A stretch of 64,000 bases of DNA from Blattamonas nauphoetae (taxonomy: Eukaryota; Preaxostyla; Oxymonadida): the NCBI GenBank assembly GCA_033064195.1, contig JARBJD010000086.1:124001-188000 (forward strand). Reading direction: 5' to 3'. The notes below the pieces were generated by a model. That model was not told where the DNA came from and did no database searches. It saw nothing but the letters and a program-made list of their open reading frames with translations. How positions within the stretch are numbered: the first letter of the stretch is position 1; each line of letters begins with the position of its first letter. Positions 1 through 11,628 of the stretch are shown piece after piece. A program made the position numbers and the translations under genes.

Positions 1-252
1 GACGGATCTGCATGCAAGGCAGGAGCAGTTGGACAGCGAGTGGTGATGGAGGCAGATGGACGAGAAGGAAAGCGAACATTGAAGCTGTCGCAAGATGGAG
101 AGACACAGCCAGTCTTCTTCTCCAACATTCCTGTTCCCTTCCGATTCGGCCTTTTTATGTACGAATCAGGTGCATCAGTTGAGATTGTGTCGACAGAAGT
201 GCTTCAAGAGCCATCGTTGGTTGGAGGGAGTTTGGAAGTTGTGATGGACTAA
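1..252 (+). CDS. 3' end of a protein with a SPRY-like C-terminal domain (partial)
   Basis: The frame is open from base 1 to a TAA stop ending at 252, so this is the last 83 residues of a gene that begins left of the window. The visible part contains GKRTLKLSQDGE, then QPVFFSNIPVPFRFGLF and a hydrophobic strand, SVEIVSTEVL. That order (a 'G..RTL.L..DG..QPVF..NIP.P..F' pattern) resembles the end of SPRY or concanavalin-like domains found at the C-terminus of many metamonad proteins. Function is not assignable. GTG (40, 43) and ATG (46) codons inside the frame are unlikely starts because the frame is open and coding-like upstream of them. Confidence 0.55.
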   Translation, partial: DGSACKAGAVGQRVVMEADGREGKRTLKLSQDGETQPVFFSNIPVPFRFGLFMYESGASVEIVSTEVLQEPSLVGGSLEVVMD

Positions 253-513
253 TCCGAGTTCTTCTCTCTTCACACTCGCTTTCACTTCATTCTTCTTCAT
301 TCTCTTCCACTTTTTTCCAATCACCAGACTATCAGTGAAGCCTTGTCTCTCAACCGAAAACACCAATTCTCTCCCAATATGGTTGTGTATGTGTGTGTTT
401 TGAATCAAAACAGTTGCTTAGATGTGGATACACTGGGTATGCCATGAAAAATTAAACAGAGAAAAGAATTGTAATGGGATAATAAAAAAGGGTGCATAGA
501 TGTCGATTGGCTT

Positions 514-1446
514 TCATCCTAACACGTCGTCGTTCTGTGAATAGTCATGTTGTGCGTACGGAGTTCCGACATATCCTGGCGTGACCTGACTTGGTGGTGG
601 ATAATCCGCCTGTCTGTGCGGGCGATAGTGTTGCATCTGTTCATGCAACAACGCTTCAACTTGTGTTGGAGCAGATGGTTTTATTATTTGTGAAAATGCA
701 GGTGGTGGTTCGATTGGTTCGAGCAACACAGGGATGACTTGCGGTTCGCCTTTCGATGTGTCCTGTCTTTCTTCTTCTGGTTTATCTGCATCAACGAGCT
801 GGGCTGGAGGAGCAGATGCTTGCACAGTTGGTAATTGTGGATAGTCGCTGAGATATCCAGTCGTGTAGTTCCTAGTTGGGTCTGGAAAGTCGCTTGGATG
901 AACTTGCTTTGAATCATCTTTCTGGAAGGGGCAAGTGCAGATGCAGCAATTTGAACAGTAGTTCGCTTCATTTGGAGAACAGCACACGCACACCTTTTTC
1001 TCAGATCGACAGTAAATCAGAGCCAAAACGAAAAGAACCAAGCACAGAGACGTCACAACGATGACAGGAACCAGCCAGATCCACATCACCGCCTTCGGAT
1101 CGCGAGGAGCAGACGAGGCGACAGGTGTCCTGAAAGGAGAGACTGAAACATCGATCGACTGATTCTGACCCAGCGAGACTACAGCAGACACAGTGTATCG
1201 TCGACCAGGAAGGAAAGAATCGACCCCCTCTTCACTGATCGGAACAACCCGACTTTCGAGTGCGGTTGCTGAGACAGAAGAGAATGTGAGCGTCCTTCTG
1301 TGCGTCTGGCTTTTGTCGTCAACTGTCGAAAAGGTGATCGAGTACTTTGGACAGACAAGATTCTTGCCAAACAGTTGGACACGCAGAGATCCGTTGCGGT
1401 CATCGGTGGAGATTGGGGGCCGACTATATCTCATCAAGCATTCCAT
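514..1446 (-). CDS. Single-span membrane protein with Cys-rich juxtamembrane and Pro-rich tail, possibly a truncated surface-protein relative
   Basis: This frame encodes 310 aa and ends in TGA. Residues 1 to about 112 look like the last beta-sandwich modules of the surface proteins elsewhere in the window (a G-R-Y-T-V strand, then a strand ending in FRTP). A membrane span follows at about 118-145 (WIWLVPVIVVTSLCLVLFVL). Next is a cysteine cluster (VCVCC, CSNCCICTC) and a Pro/Gln-rich cytoplasmic tail of about 140 aa. There is no kinase-like region, unlike the larger relatives. No signal peptide is visible, so the ATG at 1446 may not be the original start. The gene may have lost its 5' part, perhaps when the neighbouring MULE arrived, but no junction could be proven. 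Confidence 0.55.
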   Translation of the reverse strand: MECLMRYSRPPISTDDRNGSLRVQLFGKNLVCPKYSITFSTVDDKSQTHRRTLTFSSVSATALESRVVPISEEGVDSFLPGRRYTVSAVVSLGQNQSIDVSVSPFRTPVASSAPRDPKAVMWIWLVPVIVVTSLCLVLFVLALIYCRSEKKVCVCCSPNEANYCSNCCICTCPFQKDDSKQVHPSDFPDPTRNYTTGYLSDYPQLPTVQASAPPAQLVDADKPEEERQDTSKGEPQVIPVLLEPIEPPPAFSQIIKPSAPTQVEALLHEQMQHYRPHRQADYPPPSQVTPGYVGTPYAQHDYSQNDDVLG

Positions 1447-1664
1447 CTATATCTCATCAAGTTTTGATCAGACCTTAACCCTGTCCCTTAATAGTCTTTT
1501 CTCAAATGCTGAATTCAGTCTTTTTCACACTCACCACGTCAATCTTGTTTTCATCTCAGTCTATTTCTCTCTATTTCGGATATTTTTGGTGCAAACAACT
1601 CGAATATGTTGGTTCAAATAGAACACGCTGATCCAGCCCTTAATAGTTTTCTTTAGCCGTTCGG

Positions 1665-3641
1665 ATGACAGAGGGAGAGTTTCTCCCGGACCAGTATCAA
1701 GTATGCCGAGGAACCACTTTTCAAGAAACAATAAAGAAACTGCGTCTCAAGTGCGTTGCCAATGGTTTTGGGATTTACATTGCTCAAAGTTACAAAACAG
1801 AGCACAGCCAAGTGTACATCCTTAGATGTGAATGTGCTGGACAATGGAAATCAAAACGGGACCTAACCAAGAAACAACGAAAGGAAAAATCATCAAAAAA
1901 ATCAAATTGTTTATTCAAGATCAAGCTCGAAGGATCGGACGCGAACCATTCAATCAAAATCCAAAATGAAACGCACAATCATAATCTCTCCTTCATGGAG
2001 AATGCATGGAACTCGAGTCGCAAGATAACAGAAGAGAAAAAGGAAATCCTGCGACCATTTGTAGAGACGTTCACAAAACCCATGAAAGTACAGCAGATCC
2101 TTGAAAATCGAGAAGAGCCCGTCAGAATACGTGCAAGGGACTACACAAATTTTGCTCAGAAACAGCGGAAAATCGAAAGATCTCAGAAAACCGAGCTGGA
2201 AATCATACGCAATTTGGCAAGCTGTAAAGGATGGGTTTGTTCCGAAAATACGGTTGGTTCGGTTCTCAGTGCTTTGTTTCTCGTACCACCGGAAGCAAAA
2301 CCATATTTTCAATCCAACGCCCAGTTTCTAGCCATGGATACAACGTACAGGACAAATGCGAATGACTACCATTTACTACAAGTCGTTGGAGTTTCATCAA
2401 CACTCCAATCGCTTCCGCTTGCATTTTGCTTCCTATCAGCGGAAACAGCCAGCCAATATAGATTCGCTCTTTCGGAATTGAAGAAAGTTGTTTTAACAGA
2501 CCCTGCTGTCGTTATTACGGACAAGGATGCCAGTATCCGATCGGCAATCCAATCAGTTTTTCCCTCAACTCAACGACTCCTCTGCTCTTGGCATGCGGCT
2601 GAGAGTGTCTTCACAAAGGCGCGATCCTACTATCCGCTGGAGCAGTCCACTCACGTTCAAAATCTGATGCGAACTGTTTTAAGATCACCAACAGAAACCG
2701 AAGCTATCTCAGCATATTCGTCGCTCATTGAGGAGGTAGGAGTTGACAGTGAGATGGCGGAGTATCTGGACTCGAATTGGTGGTCTATTCGGGAATCGGT
2801 TTGCGAATTCTCGACGAAACGCTTCCTTCGCTTCCGTTTCACGACGACAGGTCTCTGTGAGGGAGCTCACTCCACTCTCAAAACGTTCCTTGGAACATCC
2901 CGCTTCAGACTCGACTCAACTTTTCAATTGCTGTCACAGCATACAACACTGAGGTACAGACGAGTCCGAGACCAAGAAACACAAAATGCAGTGAGTCGAC
3001 CATCATTTACTCGTTCGACTGACTTCTTTTCTCCAATCGTCGGAAAAGTCAGTACTGCTGCGTTGGAGTTGATTTTTGTTGAAATGCATCAAGAACAGAC
3101 AAATCCTCCGCTAACCTTTGAATGTACCCACGAGATTCGCTCGTCCCACGGTTTGCCCTGTCATTGTGAGCTTCAACATCTCACAACAGGAAAGCGCCAG
3201 TTGACTCTGGATTTACTGAATCCTTGTTGGAGGCTCCCAGCGAAAATTACAGAAAAAGTCGTACATCCACCGAGGCATGAACAAACCTCACAAAGAATCG
3301 AAGCTACTCTAGACAAAATAAGACATACAATTATGTCTCGACCTCAACGTGAACTGGATGATATGACTCATGCATTGGAGCAGTTTGCACAAAACCTTCC
3401 CCAAGCGGTGTCATTGAAGGCAGTTCAAAAGAGAAAGACTCAGAAAACCACGAGATTCAAAACTACGGCCGAAAGAATGAGGTCGGTTCGTTTGCAGTCG
3501 AAACCAACACTTGCCAAGAACAATCTTCTTCTTCTGAATCCTACGAGAGCGAGAGGACACCAGATTCCGAAAAAACAGAAATCGGGAGACGTAAAAGTGG
3601 CAGCTTCTGCCAGGAAACCATCAGTTCGTTCACAGTCATGA
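1665..3641 (+). CDS. MULE-type (Mutator-like) transposase
   Basis: The 658-aa frame starts at ATG 1665 and ends in TGA. The N-terminus (about 25-115) carries a WRKY/GCM or FAR1-like zinc cluster: RCEC, a later NC pair and a closing THNHN. The DDE core has the family pattern: AMDTTYRTN (first D, about residue 224), VVITDKDASIRSA (second D), LLCSWHA (the Cys/His pair typical of MULEs) and GLCEGAHSTLK (the likely catalytic E). A SWIM-like zinc motif follows (FECTHEIRSSHGLPCHC). The C-terminal 120 aa are basic. Its role is cut-and-paste transposition by terminal-repeat recognition. The reading frame is uninterrupted, so the copy may be recent, but I could not identify terminal inverted repeats or a target duplication. 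Confidence 0.85.
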   Translation: MTEGEFLPDQYQVCRGTTFQETIKKLRLKCVANGFGIYIAQSYKTEHSQVYILRCECAGQWKSKRDLTKKQRKEKSSKKSNCLFKIKLEGSDANHSIKIQNETHNHNLSFMENAWNSSRKITEEKKEILRPFVETFTKPMKVQQILENREEPVRIRARDYTNFAQKQRKIERSQKTELEIIRNLASCKGWVCSENTVGSVLSALFLVPPEAKPYFQSNAQFLAMDTTYRTNANDYHLLQVVGVSSTLQSLPLAFCFLSAETASQYRFALSELKKVVLTDPAVVITDKDASIRSAIQSVFPSTQRLLCSWHAAESVFTKARSYYPLEQSTHVQNLMRTVLRSPTETEAISAYSSLIEEVGVDSEMAEYLDSNWWSIRESVCEFSTKRFLRFRFTTTGLCEGAHSTLKTFLGTSRFRLDSTFQLLSQHTTLRYRRVRDQETQNAVSRPSFTRSTDFFSPIVGKVSTAALELIFVEMHQEQTNPPLTFECTHEIRSSHGLPCHCELQHLTTGKRQLTLDLLNPCWRLPAKITEKVVHPPRHEQTSQRIEATLDKIRHTIMSRPQRELDDMTHALEQFAQNLPQAVSLKAVQKRKTQKTTRFKTTAERMRSVRLQSKPTLAKNNLLLLNPTRARGHQIPKKQKSGDVKVAASARKPSVRSQS

Positions 3642-3956
3642 AGACAGAAAAGACATTTTATTTCTCCATTCGATTCCATCGTTTCCCACTTCACTAACAC
3701 AGATGGTCATTTTGATTGTCATCAGAGGTGTTTTTTTACAATAACAATCGTTTCGGTAAAATTTTTGGTGTGTGTGAGAAGTTGTCGAAGCCACTTCAGT
3801 AAACGACACGTCCCTTTGAAATGGATACATAAAGACTCTGGCTTATCCTGGAAATACTGAAGAAAGACGAAGGAGAGGTCAACACGAGAACAGCGTTCTC
3901 AGAATGCGAGTGATCGTCGTCGAAGTACTCGTTTCGGGCTCAGCACAGCATGTCGT
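3642..3956. other. Non-coding interval downstream of the MULE gene
   Basis: I see no gene, repeat or RNA here. The right end of the MULE probably lies in this interval or beyond it, but no inverted match to the left flank (about 1440-1660) was found by eye. Confidence 0.4.
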
Positions 3957-4437
3957 TCATGTTGCGTGTCTGTTCGGCGTCAGTTCCGCTGCTGGCAGAG
4001 TGATCAGCTGTTCTGTGTTCGACACCAGCCACGCCAGCACGTTGTCCAGCCCCACAAATGTACCCATCCATCCTGGAATCCGATCTGGCTCGCTCACCTC
4101 GTTTCGCAGGAAGCAGTCGCGTGTTGCTGTGCTGAACTCGTCGGCTGCTGGGAACATCCCGCGTGTGCGAGGAATCTTCAACTTCGACAGAACTGTGTCG
4201 GACACTCCAGCTGTCAAAGTCGCGTCCAGCGCTTCATTCCCAAACACTGCGATCTGGTTCAGCATCTCCAAATACTTCACTGCTTGCTTGTTCGTCTCTC
4301 ACAGCGCGTCGGTGTCTAGATACACCGACTTGCCTGTCAGCATCGGAACAAACGTCAGCGTCAGTGCTCCCAACACAAACACGGGCCCCACTCCCAGACA
4401 CAGCATCTTCAGATGTGAATACACCTCACCTATTCCT
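3957..4437 (-). pseudogene. Remnant of an unidentified membrane-protein gene
   Basis: On the minus strand about 160 codons read as good coding sequence but are broken by one in-frame TGA and have no start. The upstream piece contains a hydrophobic span (GVGPVFVLGALTLTF). After the stop comes a soluble stretch with NQIAVFGNEALDA, DEFSTATRDCF and MGTFVGLDNVLAWL. The stretch ends at TGA near 3957. The base composition is richer in G+C than its flanks, as in the real genes of the window. I do not recognise the family. It may be the leftover exon of a larger gene removed by rearrangement near the MULE. Confidence 0.4.
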
Positions 4438-5167
4438 CTCCGTACGCCTGTTCCTGTTTCTGTGACATTTCCTCACCAAGATTTGCACATCCTGCTACAT
4501 GCAGGATATTCTTCTAATTTTGTACATGATTTGAAGCGGAAAATCGCAATTTTTTATCAATTTTTACCTTCTCGTCTTCTCTATCCAACTCAGTTTTTTC
4601 ACATCTCAGATCTGACGACAAAATTCTACAATAATCTCACTAATCAAGTCTTCAGGTTTGTTCAACTCATTTTCTGCTGTTTTCAAATTATTGTTGGATA
4701 GTTGTGCTCATATCCTCTCAGAGTGAGCGTTCTGTGTTAGATTTTCTTTCTTTTTTCGTTCTATTCCGCAAGAGTAGTTCCCAGTTGAAAATTCGCATCA
4801 AATCCACAATTTAGACACATTTAGAGTATTTTCATGGAGGTACTCATTCCTTATCGTGAGGATTGCTCGAAGTGTTAATTGAAACTTTATGAATGATTCA
4901 TGCATTTCTTGTTGCTATTCTTCAAATCAACGCTCTTTTCTGTCATTTTGCATGACCTCTTTGTTTTCTGACGCTTTTAGGTTCAAAAAAAAGTGACAGA
5001 AGACGACTTTCTAAAAAGTGCTCTCTCGAACGCGATCAAGACAAAATCGACATCATTCTACCCTCATCCGTCTTGAGAGCAGGTAACTGATATTTACACA
5101 AAAATTGATTTTAACTGACGCTCCATAGTGTAAAGTAACATTTCATTTAGAATCGGCCATTTACACA
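4438..5167. other. AT-rich interval with no recognisable gene
   Basis: Low-complexity T-rich DNA. I see no coding signal or repeat. Confidence 0.4.
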
Positions 5168-5729
5168 ATGATGGAGAATCTTTATAGTTTAACTTTCAAC
5201 ACAGAAGCCGGAACCATTGCAGCACTTGCCTATATTCACACACTTGAAGGCCGAAAAGCGTTTGTGAACAACACATTTTGGAATTTTGAAAGGATTGAAC
5301 CAGAAGTAAAAACTACTCCAAGGCGAATGACAACTATTTTCCCACGTGATGTTCACACTGGCGACAATGTCGCTGAATCGACTCAGACACTCAAAAACTT
5401 CTCCCGTCGATCATCGAAAGTCGCATGAGACATTTGATCAGTTTTTAGATAGCATCGTCGATGACGAGCTGAGTGATATTGACGATGTTGAGATGACTAG
5501 TGAACCAATCGCAACTCTGTATGATTACACTCCGCCACAATCAACATTGTCAATTGGAACGCAGCCAGAGGAGATAGTGCTCTTCCTCTTTTCAGGACAT
5601 TCCATCGCGAAGACAAATGGCATTTACTCAATGAAATTGATTGGAAAACAATACTCACCATCAAGAGAAGTCAAGAAAACATGGGCCAAAACGAGTCAGT
5701 CCGAAAATCTTGAGTCAGGTGACTGGTGA
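5168..5729 (+). CDS. Small hypothetical gene, possibly two exons
   Basis: Two overlapping plus-strand frames (5168-5428 and 5346-5729) could be one gene of about 160 aa. A GT-AG stretch of 70 nt beginning near 5350 would join the first frame to the second without a stop. The downstream part has an acidic patch (DDELSDIDDVEMTSEP) and a basic end (KLIGKQYSPSREVKKTW). No family is recognised. It could instead be unrelated open frames, or a second product of the MULE region. Codon use is AT-richer than in the surface-protein genes. Confidence 0.25.
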
Positions 5730-6641
5730 CCATTAACTTCTGATGTATGCTCGATCGTATCCTTTAGAAGTGCTTCTGGATTCATGATGTCAAGATCTTT
5801 CGCTCCTCTTATGATTTGTCTTGCATGTGCCTGGCTCGTTTTTCGATTCACTCAATTTAAAAACCAAATTGTTGGAATCTCACCCATGTTTTGACATCGC
5901 TCAAAATAATTGCCAAATCATCCCAAAAGCAGATCTAGCTATACTTAAGTGTGTTCTGGAGTTTTGAACCACCAAAGCCAATTGAAATCAATTGATCTCG
6001 CGTTTCCACTCCACGGATTACTCAGAACAGTATGAATTGTGAAATTTTGTTTTGGATGTCTACTCCGTCAAATCTCGACATGGAATGCTTTTCATCTCTT
6101 AAATTCCACAAAAGGTTGAGTATGACATGCAGTGAAGTGGTTTTAAGAACAACTTTGAGACCAGAAAATCACATGTTTTCGTGATGAGGATGAAATCAAA
6201 ACTTGCGTTTCATCGTTATTCGGGAATGATAGCATCTGAACCGAAGGTGAGATGATATAAAGAGTAAATCAGTATTATTGAGATGAGGGGAATGAGATAT
6301 AAGTATCGAATCAGTATTGTTGGTTTTTGATCAAGACCCATTTTTCCTACGAGTGGACGTTCCCAACGAAAAACTCCCAATTGTCCTCCTTTGAAGAATA
6401 GATCCATCGGTGCATGATTTGGTCTGAAATGAGGTCGTGACATGGGAAAGTGGCTCTCAGAGAGATATCTAGAGAAAAGAATAAAAATCAACAAACCAAT
6501 CGGAAGATCGGATGTTGGATAGTGTCAAATCGAAAGAAGAGCGAGGATGACTGAAAAGTGGGCATCCTTGCGAAATGAATCAAAATGATGAGACAAGAAA
6601 GAGGAGTTTGAATGAAGATTGAATGAGTATGAAAAAGAAAA
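5730..6641. other. Intergenic DNA, nothing recognised
   Basis: About 900 bp without a coding frame I can support. It lies between the unassigned frames and the 3' end of the first surface-protein gene. Confidence 0.4.
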
Positions 6642-6793
6642 GTGACATGAACTGGATCAGAATGAAGATGAAAAATGAAGAGTGATATGAACTTGATCAG
6701 AATGAAGACGAAAAATGAAAAGTGAGATGAGTGGGATCAGAAAGAAAAAGAAAAATGAAAGGTGATATGAGTGGGATGAAAAAGAAAAAAAAG
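6642..6793. repeat. Degenerate 40-bp tandem repeat, about 3.8 copies
   Basis: Units start near 6642, 6682, 6722 and 6762, each opening with GTGANATGA and rich in GAA/AAA. The array lies directly downstream of the 3' end of the surface-protein gene, so it is probably in its 3' flank or terminator region. Confidence 0.6.
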
Positions 6794-6805
6794 GTGAAGT
6801 GTTCT

Positions 6806-9800
6806 TCAGAGTGGGTTCAGTGGAATGTCATTCGCTTTCTGTGCGAGACTCGGATTCTTCGATGCTTCTTGAGAAAGAAACGATTCGATCTCTGACAACG
6901 ATGGACGGTCCTTTGCAACAGGACTCAAACATTTTGTGATCATCTCGGCCATCTCTTCCGACGATACCAGTGCCATCAGAGGAAGAAGACCTGACGAAAG
7001 TTGCCGATGCGCGCTGAGGGCATCAATCTCCCCAAAGGGAACCTGTCCTGTCTCAATCGAGAACAAAACAAGGCCAAGACTAAAAACTGCCGCTTTCGTC
7101 AAATCAACTCCTTCTGTCCTCATCGTTCCATCCCGATTTACTAACTCGGGCGCCATCCAGCGAATCCCATCAAACGACGTCACTGAACTCTTTCCCTGCA
7201 CTTCCTCTGACACGAACATTGACTGTTCCGCGAGCAATGGAGTGATGTTCGAGGTGGTGAGAGGAGCAGCTGAAGGGCGAGTGGCTGGTGTTCCATGCGG
7301 CTGTGTATTCTGTTGGAACACAATTCCATCGTTCTTGTCAAACATGATCAGATGAGGCGAGAGGAACCCAAGAATCATCGCATTCTTGTCTTTCGAAGCA
7401 ATCTTCAACAATCCATTTCCAATCTCCCAACCAACTCTTCTCCTCTTTCGAAGAGGTTTGTGAAGCGGAGTGTGGAGTCTGTTGTACAGCGTGTCCATTT
7501 TGTTCCCCATCACCTCTTCCACTTTCTCATTCTGCTCATTGAATCGTATCGCAGGGATCAGTTGCACAGCACAAGCATTTACTAATGACCCATCTGACGT
7601 GTCACATCGAATAGTGTCCGAATTCTCACCCAACGCTTTCAGACCAGTGTACGTCGATTCATTGCCCATCAAACGGACATCGGTGCCGAATCCAAATTCG
7701 TCCTTCACTTCAATCTTGATCTCGTCCACATTGTCGAGTTCTTTCTGTGAAGCTAACGATCCATTCTTCGAAGTGTTCTTTCGTCTTCGCCAGCATATAA
7801 ACACAATCACGATCAGCAGAATGAGAGAGACAGACAAGACAATCGCAACAGGAAGCCACCATTTCATGTTCTCTTTGACAGACTGGGCAATTCGATCCTT
7901 AGAGTTCGCTTGGATGAGGAATGATTGGGTGGTTTGTTCATACTCACCAAAAAGCAGACGACCTCGCCATTCCAGTGACGATTCCAGAGATGACAGAGAC
8001 GATTGGGAGAGTGTCAGAGAGATCGATGATTCGGTGAAGGAAGTTGTGGTGTCCAGATCCAGTTTGATTCGTTCCGCTTTTCCAATCGTCTTCTGCTTCG
8101 ACACTTCGAACACTTCCAGAAACAGATCACACGGAATCAACGTCATTCCGATCATTTCGAGAGTGACTGTTTTGTCTTTCTTGTTAAACGAGGATGTGGA
8201 TGTCGGAGAGAGAGTTGGGATGAAGAAAGGTGAATCCACATTCACATCAGCTCCCGACAAGAGGCATTCATCGTGTGACAGCCACAAATGGCAATGTTTT
8301 TCGGATGAACCATCACCACTACCCAGACTCCCAATTTCAATCTCACCACCTTCTGAGCATCGAATGTTCTGTCGAGTTGATGGGAATGACGACACGCCTG
8401 GCGAGTTGTCAAAGAAAGTCGAGGAGACAATTGAGAGAGATCCTCCCTTAATGTTGATTGCTCCTTGACGAAGATGAGACAGAACTGTGTCGGTGATGTT
8501 CGTCGTGCTGTTTGAAAACTGGAGAACTCCAGTGTCCCATTCACACAACACTTCATCAGTGTTCGATTCATTCCGAGTTTTCACACCAACAATCGATCCA
8601 TCGCGAAGAACGATCGTCGAGTCAATCCCTGACAGAAGAACGAATGATGGAACTATCGATTCAATCACAACATCAACATCACGAATCTCAAACAATCCAG
8701 ACGAGACGGAAATCATTCCTTTCTCTCCCATCGATGCTGATGACGGAATGATCAGTGTCGGTTCGGTCGATGTTCCCTTCTCAACAACAACAATCCCATT
8801 CGACAGACACACAATCGGCGACGAGAGTGTCGCGTTCAGAATCAGTCGCAGCGAAACGTCCGACGCGCCAACATTCGATGCAATCTTCCAAGCAGAGTCC
8901 ATCGAACTGCACGGCTCGTCCTTCCTTCCACACAATCGAGAAGAATCGGAGGAAGACGAGTCGAAGAACACAACAATCTGTTTCGGTCGTTTCTCAGTCG
9001 TGAAAGTCACAGAAGAGTCAATGAAAACAATTTTTCCAGATTCTTCATTTGAGATCGACACGATTCGATAGTCGGTGTCGTATTGAAGAGAATCGGTCCA
9101 TCCAATCGCCATTTCAGCACTCGTTCCCGAACTTGAGTTTGTGATGACAACTTCGAATGAATGGGAGGAGTCGAGAACAACCACGAATCGTTCGTGAGAG
9201 GGAAGGTCAGTTCCACCAAGAGTCACAGAGAATGTCGTGTTCAGGTCAGAGCAGAACGAGAACGACGCGGTGTCAACACGAGGCGGATGAGGAATCGAGA
9301 ATGTCGACATCTCCAGAATCGCTGAAGAAGAATCGCTCTTCAGAGAATGAACAGACAACACATCTCCAAACTCCACACTCGACACATCAGAGGTCGAAAT
9401 CGGAAGTGTCAATGTCAGTTCTGTTTCAGACACAGTCGAGCATTGGAGTTCGAATTGTGTGCCTGAAGTTGGTGAGGTAACTTGCAATCCCACAGAAAAA
9501 GATCCATCAAAACATCGACCACCAAAAGTGAGAGTCACAGTTTCGAGAGAGGCTGCGAGTACAGGTGAGATTGATATGAGACGAGATGGTTCTTCGGGAG
9601 TGAAAAATGAGAGATCAGAATTATGGAGTAGAGTTGATCCATCGAGGGACACTGAATCGACAACGTATTCATATCCAAACAGTACTTCTGCTGAAGAGAG
9701 CGGAAAGAACTTGATTGTCTTCGAGCAAGATTCACTCGGGTCAGTAGAATCACTTCGGACTGTGATCGTTCGTTTGTCCGGCTCAGTGTTAGCTCCCATC

Positions 9801-10724
9801 AATGATGTTGATTTCGGCTGTCCAGTCACATGCATCGCATAGTCGGTGTTCGCTTTCAGTGCTCGGCCTGTCATCGTCAGCGTCGCTTCCGTTTTCTGAG
9901 CGTCTGAGAAATCCCCAATCGTGATGTCTGTGATCCGAGATGGTTCAGAAATGGTGAACGAGTTGGGATTCGCGTCGATCAGGAGAGGTGTGGAGGGTGA
10001 GGAAGTTGGGATGACAGAGAAGAGAGTGTAGGTCGTTCCGAAAGACATAACTGGCGAGTCCCCAAAAATTGAAACAGATGCCACACTCGAGTTCCTCTCA
10101 TCACCCACTCCATCCGAAAATGAAAGATCAAACCAGGGACCACTCTCCGAGTTCAGTCTCACCGTGTACGATCCTTTCGCGATCTGTCGACCACGAAGAG
10201 TCACCGATGTTGTGTTCCCACTCGAGTCCAACTCGACCCAAATCCCAACAATTCGCGCTGGCTCAGCTGGAACCTCGAAAGTTGCTGTCTCTTCAACTGC
10301 CGTTCGAACTGTCGGAACTGTCGAAATTGCCAGTGATGTGATTCGGTAGCGACGAGAATATTTCATCAATTGGGCGACAGGGAAGAGCTCGATCGACAGT
10401 GTGTGAGTTGTCAACCCAGCGTCACCAATCACTCCATCAAACGTGTCAGACAGCGTGATCGGAGTCGTCCCAGCAATTACATTCCCATTTTTATCAATCT
10501 CATCCAGCGATATCGAGAATGATTCGCCCGCTGGCAATGCTTCTCCAGTCAGAACAACAGCTCCAGATCGCTGCAATGGTCCAACAAGAGAACACGATGC
10601 GGTTTTGATCCGAGGAGGAGCAGCAGGTGTTTCGAATGTGATCGACCCAACCAGCGAGCAGTGCAGAGACGACGATGTCAGACTCACCACTGTGTACAGT
10701 GTTCCATACTTCAGCGTCGATCCT
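6806..10724 (-). pseudogene. C-terminal segment of an interrupted giant surface protein (beta-sandwich modules, membrane span, pseudokinase tail)
   Basis: About 1,306 codons, entered from the composite insertion at 10725 and ended by TGA. The extracellular part is a chain of modules of about 90-100 aa, each with strands like VTLRGRQI, GSYTVRLNSESGPWF and TTYTLFSVIPTS; an Ig- or IPT-like fold is inferred. A membrane span near residue 960-990 (WWLPVAIVLSVSLILLIVIV) is followed by basic residues. The roughly 300-aa cytoplasmic tail ends in a kinase-like C-lobe (GIRWMAPELVNRDGT, then VFSLGLVLFSIETGQVPFGE and a terminal RPSL). The region where HRD and DFG should stand reads LGFLSPHLIMFDKND, so catalysis is not expected. 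The local ATG gives a chance start inside the insertion. Confidence 0.8.
10720..10724. repeat. Target-site duplication, left copy (ATCCT)
   Basis: ATCCT here and at 15586-15590 flank the composite insertion. The unbroken paralogue near 49825-49840 has a single ATCCT at the matching position. Confidence 0.85.
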
Positions 10725-11101
10725 TGACACAAACCAGTGCTCATCAACAGATTGAGTGAGTCCCTGGGTCCGTTAAAGACGGTCCATGGGTTGGCCGATC
10801 AACAAACAAAATAATCAAAGTTTTATCTGTTGAAAGAAAAATCCCGACCCGAGAGGTTAATCATCGAGCCGGTTCTGCCCAAGTGGGGGCGGTTGATGAG
10901 CAAAAGGATGGGATCAACCCATTACTCCAGAAAAGCCCCAACGGGGATGAAAAACTGGAGAAACCGAAAAGTCAGAATGACATGAAATGAAAACCACCAA
11001 AAGGTTACTACTTAAAACGCCGCAGTGCTAAAGACATACCGATGTCCTCTTTCAACTGCTGTGTGACAGAGAAAGAGGTTGATGAGCACTGGTTTGTGTC
11101 A
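10725..11101. repeat. Small chamber of composite element 1, bounded by 23-24-bp inverted repeats
   Basis: It begins TGACACAAACCAGTGCTC and ends with the inverted copy of that tip. The interior is unique and has no coding frame. The left arm extends to the motif GGCCGATCAA near 10793-10802, where its match to the far right end of the element stops. Confidence 0.75.
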
Positions 11102-11106
11102 AGGAT
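11102..11106. other. Central 5-nt spacer AGGAT between inverted tip copies
   Basis: AGGAT is the reverse complement of the ATCCT flanks. Read on the minus strand the junction is right tip, ATCCT, left tip, which is the order expected in a circularised element that kept one flank. Confidence 0.75.
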
Positions 11107-11155
11107 GTCGCAAGCTCCATCCGACACATAACCAGGGCTCATCAACAGATTGAGT
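11107..11155. repeat. Internal copy of the right tip of composite element 1
   Basis: It matches the last 48-49 bases of the element (15537-15585) in inverted orientation, and the match ends abruptly after GATTGAGT. Confidence 0.75.
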
Positions 11156-11628
11156 TTTGAAAAGGACTAAAATCAAGTGGAAAGTAAGAATGAGAATTAG
11201 AAAAGAAGAAATCTTCCACGACTCTACCCACTTGCTCCCCTTTTACATCAACAACGGCCGTGCTTCCTCCAAAGCTGGCACCAGCAGTTGGCGAGCGAGG
11301 AGTCTTATCGGACGATTAGGACTGGAGCGGAGTAGATATCGAAAGCGGTGGTGGTTTCGCCAACCACGTGAAATGACCATTCGGGAAACTCCACTCACAT
11401 ACAAATGGTGAGGAGCACTCGACTCGCTACCGGAAGCGAGGAGATCTCCCGAAGGCTTCGCATATCCCAATGCGGAACGAGTGAGGAGACAACTCGACTC
11501 ACTTTTGAAGTCTTCTGAATCAATAACGCTATCGTCGTTTCGTTCAGTTCAATCACAATTCATCCACGCCATTCCCCACTCTTCTCGAATCCTGACTTCG
11601 ACGATACAGGCAAACTCATTTCTGTCAG

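Noticed and set aside
1424-1469. A 15-bp direct repeat (CTATATCTCATCAAG) 23 bp apart at the 5' end of the small membrane-protein gene, considered as a MULE target duplication
   Set aside because: The copies are adjacent to each other instead of flanking the MULE, and no second copy is seen on its far side; probably a local tandem duplication.
10840-10910. A tRNA-like fold in the small chamber of composite 1
   Set aside because: Some short complementary stretches exist, but no acceptor stem, anticodon arm and T-loop consensus could be assembled.
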